Assembly: GCA_049519595.1 (NCBI GenBank)
Contig: JBEKQP010000001.1
Span: 17,417-81,416 of the forward strand
Reading direction: 5' to 3'
Origin: CAWBRT01 sp049519595
GTDB lineage: Bacteria; Acidobacteriota; Terriglobia; Terriglobales; Acidobacteriaceae
Length of the DNA: 64,000 nt
Under the pieces are notes generated by a model. The model ran no database searches. It was not told the origin of the DNA and was given only the letters and a program-made list of their open reading frames with translations. Both the position numbers and the translations under genes were made by a program. Positions 8,043 through 16,144 of the stretch are shown here, in pieces; the first letter of the stretch is position 1; each line of letters begins with the position of its first letter.

Positions 8043-8993
8043 TCACTTCACCACTGGCCCCTTCGCCCGCGGATGAAACTCGCGATACACATTCTTCAAC
8101 CGATCTATCGCCAGGTGCGTGTATATCTGCGTGGTCGAGATGTCGGCGTGTCCCAGGATGGTCTGCACTGTACGCAGGTCCGCTCCATTCTCGACCATGT
8201 GGGTTGCGGCGCTGTGTCGCAGCATGTGCGGACTCGCATGCGGCCCGGTTTGCGCCGAGCTGGCTGAGACGATCTGCCAGACGCGCTCCCGCGTCAGCCG
8301 TCGCGCACCGCGGCCAATGAACAGAAACGCTGATTGCTTCTCACCTGCCAGCGTCGAACGCGCGGTCAGATAGCTGGAAATCGCGCCCAATGCGGCCTGG
8401 CCAAGCGGCACGATGCGTTCCTTGTCTCCCTTGCCGCGCACCAGAACATAGCCAAGATCAAGTTTCACGTCTTCCATGCGCAGACCAACCACTTCGGAAG
8501 CGCGCAGGCCGCCTGCGTAGAGCACTTCCAGCATGGCGCGGTTGCGTAGATTCAGTTCGTGCCCGCACTTCGCCTTCGGAGCGGTGATGTCGCTCCGTTC
8601 CAGCAGATGCTCAACCTCCGCGCGGCCCAGCGACTTGGGCAGAACCTTCCACTGCCGGGGCGAATCGATATCGAGGGTCGGGTCGTGCTTGGTGTGCCGG
8701 TCCAGCAGCAGAAACCTGTAGCACTGCCGCAAGCTGGAAAGTTTGCGCGCAACCGTGCGTCCGTCGGCCCCTTCGGCAAACAGCCAGTCGAGAAAGTCCC
8801 TGACATCCTGGCGCTGCGCCTGAGCCAGCCCGCGCTTGCGGCTCTCGAGAAACGCAATCCACTTTTTCAGATCGCCGGCATAGGACTCAATCGACAGACG
8901 GGCGAGGCCGCGTTCAACTTTGAGGTATTCGCAGAATGACGAAAGCAGTTGCGTATCTTCCCGTGCGCGGCCCATGCAATCCAGTATGCGCAT
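8043..8993 (-). CDS. xerD: Tyrosine recombinase, XerD-like
   Basis: Second Xer-type recombinase, 316 residues, close to the usual XerD length and without the long tail of its neighbour. Core-binding domain about 12-105, catalytic domain about 120-310. Active-site residues are R164 (LYAGGLRASE), K188 (RGKGDKER), H256 and R259 (HMLRH), H282 (LGHADISTTQ) and Y291 (IYTHL). Expected to act with the XerC-like protein on dimer resolution at dif. The start could instead be the ATG at codon 7. A 35-nt gap separates it from the DUF72 gene upstream, so transcription may continue from there. Confidence 0.88.
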   Translation of the reverse strand: MRILDCMGRAREDTQLLSSFCEYLKVERGLARLSIESYAGDLKKWIAFLESRKRGLAQAQRQDVRDFLDWLFAEGADGRTVARKLSSLRQCYRFLLLDRHTKHDPTLDIDSPRQWKVLPKSLGRAEVEHLLERSDITAPKAKCGHELNLRNRAMLEVLYAGGLRASEVVGLRMEDVKLDLGYVLVRGKGDKERIVPLGQAALGAISSYLTARSTLAGEKQSAFLFIGRGARRLTRERVWQIVSASSAQTGPHASPHMLRHSAATHMVENGADLRTVQTILGHADISTTQIYTHLAIDRLKNVYREFHPRAKGPVVK

Positions 8994-9028
8994 TATCGGA
9001 CATAGCTGCGATAACCAGAAGGGTGCTT

Positions 9029-9757
9029 TTAGCCCACCTTTTGAGCCACCAGGCTCAACTTGCGCAGCACATCCACCGCATGCAGCGGGCTCTCGGGACT
9101 CTCTAAATGCTTGAAAAAGCCGTAGATCTCGTCGGTGTGTCCGGAAATCCTTGCCAAGTCCGTGACGATCGACGCGCGCTCGCTGGAGTTGTAATCGGGT
9201 TTCCGGTAACGAAAGTAAACAAACTTCGCGGTGATCACTTCAGGTGTGGCGAGCGTCTCGCTTTCGGCAATGCAGAGGGCCGCGCGATACGCGCGCAAAA
9301 CTTTGTAAACGCTGTCCTGAAACCACGACTCGTCGCGAAATTCGAAGGCGGCTTTCAAACTTCGCGGCAGCATCGCGAGAAACGAACCGAGCCCCTCCGG
9401 GTCCGCCTTGAAGAGCCCGGGAAGCTGGAATAGCACCGGCCCGAGGCGGCGTGCGGCCGCCAGTGGTTGGATCGAAGAGAGAAAGCGCAGCAGCGGCTCA
9501 TCTACGTTTCTAAGGCGATGAAAGTGTGTGATTGACTGGTGCGCCTTGAGAACGAAGCGGAAGCTTTCGGGAGTTTCGGCCAGCCAGTTCGCAATGGTCT
9601 TTTCCGAAAGCAGATGGCGAAAGGTGTAATTAACCTCAACCGCGTTGAGCTGCGTCGCGTAATAGTGCAAGAACTGCTTCTGAGGCAGCTTGGGAGGGAA
9701 GAAGTCGGGCTGCCAAGCCTTGTAGGCCCAACCGGAAGTACCGATGTAAATCTCCAT
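9029..9757 (-). CDS. DUF72 family protein
   Basis: A 242-residue member of the DUF72 (YecE-like) family, a TIM-barrel-like fold of unknown activity. The start IYIGTSGWAYKAW and internal NAVEVNYTFRHL and FKAHQSITHF-type segments are typical. I place the start at 9757 because this matches the usual family N-terminus and GGAGG lies 12 nt upstream. A longer form starting with GTG at 9808 would overlap the stop of the LigD polymerase gene by four bases, which would imply translational coupling. The adjacency to a DNA repair polymerase is suggestive but does not define a role. Confidence 0.85.
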   Translation of the reverse strand: MEIYIGTSGWAYKAWQPDFFPPKLPQKQFLHYYATQLNAVEVNYTFRHLLSEKTIANWLAETPESFRFVLKAHQSITHFHRLRNVDEPLLRFLSSIQPLAAARRLGPVLFQLPGLFKADPEGLGSFLAMLPRSLKAAFEFRDESWFQDSVYKVLRAYRAALCIAESETLATPEVITAKFVYFRYRKPDYNSSERASIVTDLARISGHTDEIYGFFKHLESPESPLHAVDVLRKLSLVAQKVG

Positions 9758-9804
9758 AGATTTGATTTGCCTCCGATTGAGATTCGCCGCGTGACCCTGG
9801 GCGC

Positions 9805-10947
9805 TCACGCCGGACGACGCTTGCTTGTGGTCGAGCGGCCTCGCGGTTTAGCGCTCTTCACGCCCTTGCTCGCGAGCCGCAGCTTACCCGCAATGGGCGC
9901 GTCCCGCTTTGCTTGCGTTAGTTGCTCAGGAACGGCGCCGCGTCGCTCGCCTGCCGTCGCGCTTTTTTTCGATGCAGCTCGCGATCTTGGGATGAGCCCG
10001 GCGGCGTCGCCAGCGGCGGACAGTTTGCGCAACTCGTCGAGCGCGGGAAGCTTCTGCCGCAGCTTCAAGATCGGCGCAAATAAGTCCCCTAGTTTTTCGC
10101 TGCGTGAAAGAACCTGGCCAGAGTCAAAGACGAGCAGCTCCGGATCACGTTTTTGCAAGCAGCGTTCCACTTCATCCCATTTCACAGGGGCCGATACGGT
10201 AGGGCGCGCCTTGGCGCGCAAGGAGTAAACGCAAACCGTCGTCTTGTGGTCGTCGTTCTGACTCCAATCGACAAAGACCTTTCCACCCCTGAGGTTTTTC
10301 TTCATCTCGCTCACCACCAGGTCCGGGTGCTGCCGTTCAAGTGTGCGCGCCAACTCATGCGCCAGGGGCTTGGTCTCATCGTAAGTAACCGCGCTGTTCA
10401 GGGGAACGTAGACCTGCAATCCTTTGGAGCCGGAAGTCTTGGGGAAACTCTCGAGTCCAAGCCGGTCAAAAATCGCTCGCACCCAAAGCGCGACTTGGCA
10501 GCACTGCACGATGTCGGCCGGCTCTCCCGGATCGAGATCGAACACAATCATGGTGGGGCGCAAGATGTCGGCGGCCCGTGACAAGGACGTGTGCAGCTCG
10601 ATGTCTGCCAAGTTCGCGCACCACACCAGCGTGGCGAGATCCTGGACCAAGCAGTACTTCATCCACGTGTTGTTTCCCTCGCTCCAAACGGGGGCCGTCT
10701 GCACCCACTCGGGACGATGACGAGGACAGTTCTTTTCGTAGAAGTACATTCCCGTAACGCCATTCGGGTAGCGTTTGAGCGTCAGCGGTCGCCCCTCCAG
10801 GTGCGGCAGAAGCACGGGCGCAATGCGCGCGTAATAGTCAATGATCTGCCCCTTCGTGAACCCGGCTTCGGGATAAAGTACCTTCCCGAGGTTTGAAAGG
10901 CGCACCGTTCGTCCTTCGATTTCGACTACTGTTTCGTCTTGTGCCAC
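9805..10947 (-). CDS. Stand-alone LigD polymerase/primase-domain protein
   Basis: Archaeo-eukaryotic primase-type domain of bacterial non-homologous end joining (LigD-Pol), about residues 8-300, with GKVLYPEAGFTKG, KRYPNGV, the metal-binding D137-L-D139-P and SGSKGLQVYVPL. In full LigD this domain adds nucleotides at DNA breaks. Here no ligase or phosphoesterase domain follows; instead there is a Lys/Arg/Ala/Ser-rich tail (about 310-380) that could bind DNA. Start is GTG without a clear Shine-Dalgarno sequence. No ku gene is visible in the window. It could work with a separately encoded ligase and Ku elsewhere. Confidence 0.87.
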   Translation of the reverse strand: MAQDETVVEIEGRTVRLSNLGKVLYPEAGFTKGQIIDYYARIAPVLLPHLEGRPLTLKRYPNGVTGMYFYEKNCPRHRPEWVQTAPVWSEGNNTWMKYCLVQDLATLVWCANLADIELHTSLSRAADILRPTMIVFDLDPGEPADIVQCCQVALWVRAIFDRLGLESFPKTSGSKGLQVYVPLNSAVTYDETKPLAHELARTLERQHPDLVVSEMKKNLRGGKVFVDWSQNDDHKTTVCVYSLRAKARPTVSAPVKWDEVERCLQKRDPELLVFDSGQVLSRSEKLGDLFAPILKLRQKLPALDELRKLSAAGDAAGLIPRSRAASKKSATAGERRGAVPEQLTQAKRDAPIAGKLRLASKGVKSAKPRGRSTTSKRRPA

Positions 10948-11100
10948 GAAGACATTAGATGCGATCCAGATGTGCGCTTACCAGCTGGCGAGGCCAAAAA
11001 CCAGAGATGGCCTGTTACTCTGCGATGCGGATACCAGGCGAAACCGACCTACTGTAGTGGCGTGCAATTACCCTGCGATTTTCGCAACTCGTCGTATCCG

Positions 11101-11940
11101 GTGGCCATCCAAGCGCTTGTGGCGAACGACCAGCAAAAACCGCTTCCGATCAGTTCATCGCAGCAGCCGCCGTTTCCCGATGAGCAGCGGCAACTGTTCC
11201 GCGAAGTGCTGGAACTGTTCAACCACCATCGCATTCCTTACGCAGTCTCCGGCGCCTTCGCCTTGCAAAAACATACGGGCATATGGCGCGACACCAAGGA
11301 TCTCGATCTGTTTCTTCCTGCCGACGATGTGCCCTCGGCTTTGCGCGGCCTGCATAACGCGGGCTTCGAGACGACGATCTGCGATCCGGTCTGGCTGGCG
11401 AAGGCGCACCGCGGCGAGTACTTCGTGGACCTGATCACGGGGATGAGCAACGCCGTGATTACGGTTGATCGTTCCTGGATCTCGCAGGCCATTCCTTCTG
11501 AAGTGTTTGGCGTGCCCACCCGCGTTCTGGCGCCGGAGGAACTGATTGCGTCGAAGCTATTCGTAACCCGCCGCGAACGCTTCGACGGAGCCGACATTGT
11601 TCACGTCATCCATGGCACTCACGGTAGCCTCGACTGGAGCCGCATCCTGGCTCTGGCCGGCGAGCACTGGGGGGTCGTGTTCTGGGCGATCGTACTTTTT
11701 CAATACGTGTATCCCGCCCAAGCCGGCTACGTCCCATCAGCAGTCTGGAACGATTTGCTGACTCGTTTTCGCTCGGAAGTGGAGCGCCCCGACCGCAATG
11801 CACAATTTCGCGGCAGTCTCATTGATGAGAATATGTTCGCCATCGACGTCAGCGAATGGGGTCTCGACAATCTGGTGGAACAATATCGCCTGATGCGCGA
11901 GAAGAGAATTCCGGTCGCTCGGGACGACAGCGCCGCCTGA
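11101..11940 (+). CDS. Nucleotidyltransferase-fold protein
   Basis: A protein of about 280 residues with the polymerase-beta-like nucleotidyltransferase signature: GAFALQKHTG followed by KDLDLFL (the DxD metal pair), then a helix-rich C-terminal part. This resembles uncharacterised or AbiEii-like nucleotidyltransferases. No antitoxin-like partner is present, so toxin function is not supported. The frame is open back to 10939, inside the divergent LigD gene; the GTG at 11101 (or 11119) is preferred because the earlier part has no family-like sequence, but the start is uncertain. The metallophosphoesterase gene follows after 52 nt, probably in the same transcript. Confidence 0.7.
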   Translation: MAIQALVANDQQKPLPISSSQQPPFPDEQRQLFREVLELFNHHRIPYAVSGAFALQKHTGIWRDTKDLDLFLPADDVPSALRGLHNAGFETTICDPVWLAKAHRGEYFVDLITGMSNAVITVDRSWISQAIPSEVFGVPTRVLAPEELIASKLFVTRRERFDGADIVHVIHGTHGSLDWSRILALAGEHWGVVFWAIVLFQYVYPAQAGYVPSAVWNDLLTRFRSEVERPDRNAQFRGSLIDENMFAIDVSEWGLDNLVEQYRLMREKRIPVARDDSAA

Positions 11941-11992
11941 CCGCCGGCAACGCGGGCCAATGTTTATGATTGAGCAGTAAGAGGAACGCCGG

Positions 11993-12700
11993 ATGAGAAT
12001 TGCCGCCACTGCGGACCTTCATTTCACGCCCCAGATGTATGACAAGATTCGAGACCAGATGAACCGCGTGCGCGATGATGCCGACGTGCTTGTGCTCGCC
12101 GGCGACCTGACGAATTACGGCCGGCCTCCGGAAATGGAGTCGCTGCTGACGGCGCTGGTGCGGTTGCGGATTCCGATTGTCGCGGTGTTGGGCAATCACG
12201 ATTACGAAAGCGGCAAGCAGGAAGAATTGATCAACATGATGACGGCTGAAGGCGTCAAGGTCCTGGATGGTACAGCTTACGAGCGCGATGGGGTAGGCTT
12301 TGCCGGAACGAAGGGGTTTCTTGGTGGATTTGGCCGCGGAATTCTGACCGCTTTTGGCGAGCCCGAGGTGAAGACCTTTGTCCAGAGCTCCATCGACGAA
12401 GCTCTCAAACTGGAGCGCGCCCTCTCGCTGCTGCGCACGGAGAGGCGGGTTGTCGTCATTCATTACGCGCCGATTGGCGACACCGTGAAGGGCGAACCGG
12501 TGGAGATTTATCCCTACCTCGGCAACTCACGTTTCGCCGAGGTGGTGGACCGGCATGGCGCGTCCCTTGTAGTTCATGGCCATGCCCACCACGGGGCGTC
12601 CGATGGCAAAACGACGGCCGGCATTCCGGTCTACAACGTTGCACTGTCCATTTTGCAGCGTCGGGACCCACCGCTGCCTTACCGCGTATTCGACGTCTGA
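11993..12700 (+). CDS. Calcineurin-like metallophosphoesterase
   Basis: A 235-residue binuclear metallophosphoesterase. All motifs are visible in order: D8-L-H10, G-D38 in LAGDLTNYG, G-N68-H69-D in VLGNHDYES, H in VVIHYAP and the closing GHAHHG. It should hydrolyse a phosphomonoester or diester (nucleotide, nucleic acid or protein phosphate); the substrate is unknown. Cytoplasmic, with no signal peptide. Start ATG has ggaacgccgg upstream. It sits just after a nucleotidyltransferase-fold gene, so the two may add and remove the same group (inference). Confidence 0.88.
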   Translation: MRIAATADLHFTPQMYDKIRDQMNRVRDDADVLVLAGDLTNYGRPPEMESLLTALVRLRIPIVAVLGNHDYESGKQEELINMMTAEGVKVLDGTAYERDGVGFAGTKGFLGGFGRGILTAFGEPEVKTFVQSSIDEALKLERALSLLRTERRVVVIHYAPIGDTVKGEPVEIYPYLGNSRFAEVVDRHGASLVVHGHAHHGASDGKTTAGIPVYNVALSILQRRDPPLPYRVFDV

Positions 12701-12777
12701 CCGGTTGCGTGGAGAGTCGCAGAGGGCGATGTCTTCCTTTCGCCGCTAATTGTGAAAGCGACCCAGCCCTGGCGCAT

Positions 12778-12805
12778 TTGACAGCAGCTATTTCGCATCT
12801 GTAAC
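12778..12805 (+). promoter_or_regulatory. Candidate sigma-70 promoter of the M16 operon
   Basis: Perfect -35 box TTGACA at 12778-12783, a 16-nt spacer, then TGTAAC (four of six matches) at 12800-12805, about 80 nt upstream of the first peptidase ATG. Confidence 0.4.
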
Positions 12806-12885
12806 TTCGAAAAGTTCGGGCGAATCGCCCGGGGATGCTGGGTATCGGCTATTCCCATGCTGATGAGGCGCCCGACGGAGGCAGG

Positions 12886-14406
12886 ATGAAGCGCCTAAAG
12901 ACTGGCTTCCCCTTGTTGCTGCTCGTGCTCTGCTGGATTCCGGCGTTCGCCCAGGATCTGGCTTCATTCGAGAAGCGGGTAACGGTAAACAAACTTCCCA
13001 ACGGGCTGACGGTCGTTCTCTGCAGGCGGCCCGAGGCTCCCGTTTTTTCGTTCGCGACGTGGGTTGATTCAGGGTCGTCGCAAGACCCGCTGCACATGAC
13101 AGGCCTGGCGCACATGATGGAGCACATGGCGTTCAAAGGTACGGACAAGATTGGTACAGCCGACTATTCAGCCGAGAAGGCGGCTTTGGCCGAGGTTGAA
13201 ACCGCGTATGCTGCCTATCGTTCCGAGCGCATCAAGCCTGCCGGCGGCGATCCCAAGAAGGTCGCGGAGCTCGAAAAGGCGTGGAAGGATGCAATCGCCC
13301 GGGCAGACAAGTATGTCGTCAAGGGTGCTTTCGACGAGATTGTGCAGCGCGAGGGTGGTGTCGGGCTGAACGCGTTCACCACCTACGACGAAACGGTTTA
13401 CTTTTACTCGATGCCGGTCAATCGCCTTGAACTGTGGGCTTATCTGGAATCCGAACGCTTTACGCATCCCGTGATGCGCGAGTTTTACAAGGAGCGCGAT
13501 GTGGTGATGGAAGAGCGCCGCATGCGGACGGATTCCGACCCAACCCAGCGGATGATCGAACAATTCCTGGGGATTGCGTTCGACGCGAATCCCTACCATC
13601 GTCCGACGATTGGGTACATGAGTGATCTGCAGTATTTTTCGGCGACGGACGCGATGAACTTTTTCAAGTCGTATTATGTCCCGAGCAATCTTGTAGTGGC
13701 CGTCGTGGGTGACCTCGACCCTGCAACTGCCATGCCGATGATTTCGAGATACTTCGGCCGCATTCCCTCCGGCAGCAAGCCTGAGGAGTTTGTCAGCACG
13801 CAACCTCCACAGGATTCGGAGCGCTCGATCCTGGTGAAAGACCCGTCGCAGCCGATTTACATCGAGGGATATCACCGACCCAGCTATCGCGATCCCGATG
13901 ACGCAGTCTACGACGCCATCAGCGATCTGCTTTCCACCGGGCGCACCTCGCGTCTGTACCGCTCCATGGTGCGCGACCAGAAGATTGCGGCTGCGGCCGG
14001 CGGTTTTTCACCCTTTCCCGGAAACAAATATCCGCACCTGTTTGCCTTTTATGCCGTGCCGCTGCCTGGACATACGCCCGAGGAAATGGAAAAGGCGATT
14101 CACGGCGAGATCGAACGCCTCAAGACGCAGGACGTCTCCGACGACGAATTAAAGATGGTCAAGACGCGATCCAAGGCTACTTTGATTCGTGGGCTGGCCA
14201 GCAATTCAGGCTTGGCGCAGCAACTGGCAGTTGCGCAGACCCGTTACGGAGACTGGCGCGAACTGTTCCGGCAGGTGGACCGCATCGACAAGGTGACAAA
14301 GCAAGACATCCGCCGGATTGCGAACAGCACCTTCGTAGAGGCTAACCGCACCGTCGGCTCCATTGAAACGATCGAGCCCGTAGAGGGTAGCAAGGAGAAC
14401 AAATAA
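12886..14406 (+). CDS. M16 zinc metallopeptidase, active subunit
   Basis: Secreted or periplasmic pitrilysin-family peptidase, 506 residues from the ATG at 12886, which starts a clear signal peptide ending near AFAQ. Zinc-binding HxxEH is present as H76-MM-E79-H80, and NAFTTYDETVYFY carries the expected downstream region. Two M16 halves (about 35-250 and 255-480) form the usual clam-shell unit. The next gene encodes an M16 protein without HxxEH and overlaps it by one base (TAATG), so the two very probably form an active/inactive heterodimer that degrades peptides in the envelope. The longer frame from 12835 lacks the signal-peptide start and is less likely. Confidence 0.92.
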   Translation: MKRLKTGFPLLLLVLCWIPAFAQDLASFEKRVTVNKLPNGLTVVLCRRPEAPVFSFATWVDSGSSQDPLHMTGLAHMMEHMAFKGTDKIGTADYSAEKAALAEVETAYAAYRSERIKPAGGDPKKVAELEKAWKDAIARADKYVVKGAFDEIVQREGGVGLNAFTTYDETVYFYSMPVNRLELWAYLESERFTHPVMREFYKERDVVMEERRMRTDSDPTQRMIEQFLGIAFDANPYHRPTIGYMSDLQYFSATDAMNFFKSYYVPSNLVVAVVGDLDPATAMPMISRYFGRIPSGSKPEEFVSTQPPQDSERSILVKDPSQPIYIEGYHRPSYRDPDDAVYDAISDLLSTGRTSRLYRSMVRDQKIAAAAGGFSPFPGNKYPHLFAFYAVPLPGHTPEEMEKAIHGEIERLKTQDVSDDELKMVKTRSKATLIRGLASNSGLAQQLAVAQTRYGDWRELFRQVDRIDKVTKQDIRRIANSTFVEANRTVGSIETIEPVEGSKENK

Positions 14407-15887
14407 TGAGCAGCATCAGGCGTTTGCTTATCTCGCTGACCTTGCTGTTCTTTATTTCCACCGTGGTTTCCACCGTGGTTGCTCAGCAACCCACAACAAG
14501 CGCCGCGGATGGAGTCCCTTCCAGTTGGCAGCAGATTCCCATTCCGCCATTGCCTAAATGGAGCGCCGCGCAGCCCAAGCGAATCGAATTGGCCAACGGG
14601 ATGATCCTCTTTTTGCAGGAAGATCACGAGCTTCCGTTGATCAGCGGCGAGGCAACCGTTCGCGGGGGTTCGCAATCGGAGCCGCCTAACAAGGTCGGGA
14701 TGCTCGACATCTATGGCGACGTGTGGCGAACCGGCGGAACCGGCAAGATGACCGGCGACCAGATGGACGACTTCCTTGAAGCACGCGCCGCCAAGCTTGA
14801 AACCGATGACAGCAAGGAGAGCACCACGGTCACGTTTGACTGTCTGAAGGGTGATTTCGACGACGTCTTTCGCCTGTTCCTCGATCTCTTACGCGACCCC
14901 GCATTCCGCGAAGATAAGATCGAACTCGCAAAAAATGAATTGAACACCACCATCGCGCGCCGCAATGACAGCAGCCAAGGCATTGCTGATCGCGAAGCCG
15001 CGAAGCTTGTCTATGGCAAGGACAGTCCTTATGCCCGCAATCCCGAGTTTGCCACCGTGGCGGCAGTGACGCGCGACGACCTGGTCGCCTGGTTCAAACA
15101 GCACGTTGCTCCCAACAACATTATTCTCGGCATCGTTGGCGACTTTAATTCCGCCGAGATGGAGAAGCGGTTGCGGGCTGCTTTTGAAGGCTGGAGTCGC
15201 GGGCCGCAGGCTGCTAAGCCCGACATTTCGCTCATGCCCGCCAAGCCCGGCCTGTACGCCGTGGATAAGTCTGACGTCAACCAGAGCCAAATCCGCTTCG
15301 TTACGCTCGGGATCGAGCGTAGTAACCCGGATTATTTTGCCGTGCAGGTGATGAACCATGTATTGAGCGGCGGATTCGCGTCGCGGCTGATGGCCGACCT
15401 GCGCACCAAGCGCGGCTTGGCTTATTCGGTCGGCGGCGGCCTCGGCGCCGGATGGGATCATCGCGGAATGTTCTGGCTGACCATCGCAACCAAAAGTGTC
15501 TCGACGGTCGACGCCATCGAGGGAATGCGCGAAGACCTGGCGAAGTTCAAAACCGATCCTCCCACGCAGGTTGAATTGAAATTCGCCAAAGATTCGATTC
15601 TGAATTCATTCATCTTCCGTTTGGATACGCCGGAAAAAGTTCTGCACGAGCGCATGTCGTATGAGTTCCACGGGTTCCCGCTCGATTATCTGGAAAAATT
15701 CCGGGCAGGCATCGAAAAGGTCACCGCCGCCGACGTGAACCGCGTGGTTCAAAAATACGTTCACCCCGAAGAATTTGCGGTGCTGGTCGTGGGCAATACG
15801 GGCCAGTTCGGAAAACCGCTCACGGGGCTGGGACCGGTAACGAAGATCAACATCTCCATCCCAACTCCCGCCGCTGCGGCCCGGTGA
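14406..15887 (+). CDS. M16 peptidase-like protein, zinc site lost (partner subunit)
   Basis: A 493-residue secreted M16-family protein with a signal peptide (hydrophobic run ending STVVAQQ). Where HxxEH should be, the sequence reads MLDIYGDVWRTGG, so the catalytic zinc site is absent. It retains the C-terminal R/Y-type substrate-binding region (SRLMADLRTKRGLAYSVGG). Such inactive subunits pair with an HxxEH subunit, as in mitochondrial processing peptidase and bacterial PqqF/YmxG-like pairs. The one-base overlap with the upstream active gene supports equal production. Family B repeat arms lie about 35 nt after the stop. Confidence 0.9.
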   Translation: MSSIRRLLISLTLLFFISTVVSTVVAQQPTTSAADGVPSSWQQIPIPPLPKWSAAQPKRIELANGMILFLQEDHELPLISGEATVRGGSQSEPPNKVGMLDIYGDVWRTGGTGKMTGDQMDDFLEARAAKLETDDSKESTTVTFDCLKGDFDDVFRLFLDLLRDPAFREDKIELAKNELNTTIARRNDSSQGIADREAAKLVYGKDSPYARNPEFATVAAVTRDDLVAWFKQHVAPNNIILGIVGDFNSAEMEKRLRAAFEGWSRGPQAAKPDISLMPAKPGLYAVDKSDVNQSQIRFVTLGIERSNPDYFAVQVMNHVLSGGFASRLMADLRTKRGLAYSVGGGLGAGWDHRGMFWLTIATKSVSTVDAIEGMREDLAKFKTDPPTQVELKFAKDSILNSFIFRLDTPEKVLHERMSYEFHGFPLDYLEKFRAGIEKVTAADVNRVVQKYVHPEEFAVLVVGNTGQFGKPLTGLGPVTKINISIPTPAAAAR

Positions 15888-15920
15888 TCGGGCGCGGCGA
15901 GTACGACGAATCAGCCATTC

Positions 15921-15970
15921 CCAGGTTAGCGTTGCGAAAGCCAAAGGTCTCTCGGCAGCGCGAAACCTGG
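15921..15970. repeat. Dispersed inverted repeat, family B
   Basis: Arms ccaggtt (15921-15927) and aacctgg (15964-15970) shortly after the M16 operon stop, with a longer loop than other copies. Confidence 0.5.
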
Positions 15971-16144
15971 GGTATCCAGCTATCTAGAGCTTGTTCATAA
16001 ACCGATGCTGGAGGAAACAGCTAATCCCCTCAGAGGCTAAAGCCAAGCATTCTTATCGGTTCTGGACGGCGCGGCTGAAGCCGCGCCCCTTCAAAGAACC
16101 TTTTATGAAACATGCTCTAGTAATTTGTAGACCACCACGGTTCC

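Noticed and set aside
11101..12700. Nucleotidyltransferase and phosphoesterase as a toxin-antitoxin or defence pair
   Set aside because: The first has only a general nucleotidyltransferase motif and the second is an ordinary phosphoesterase; nothing ties them to AbiEi or other defence partners.
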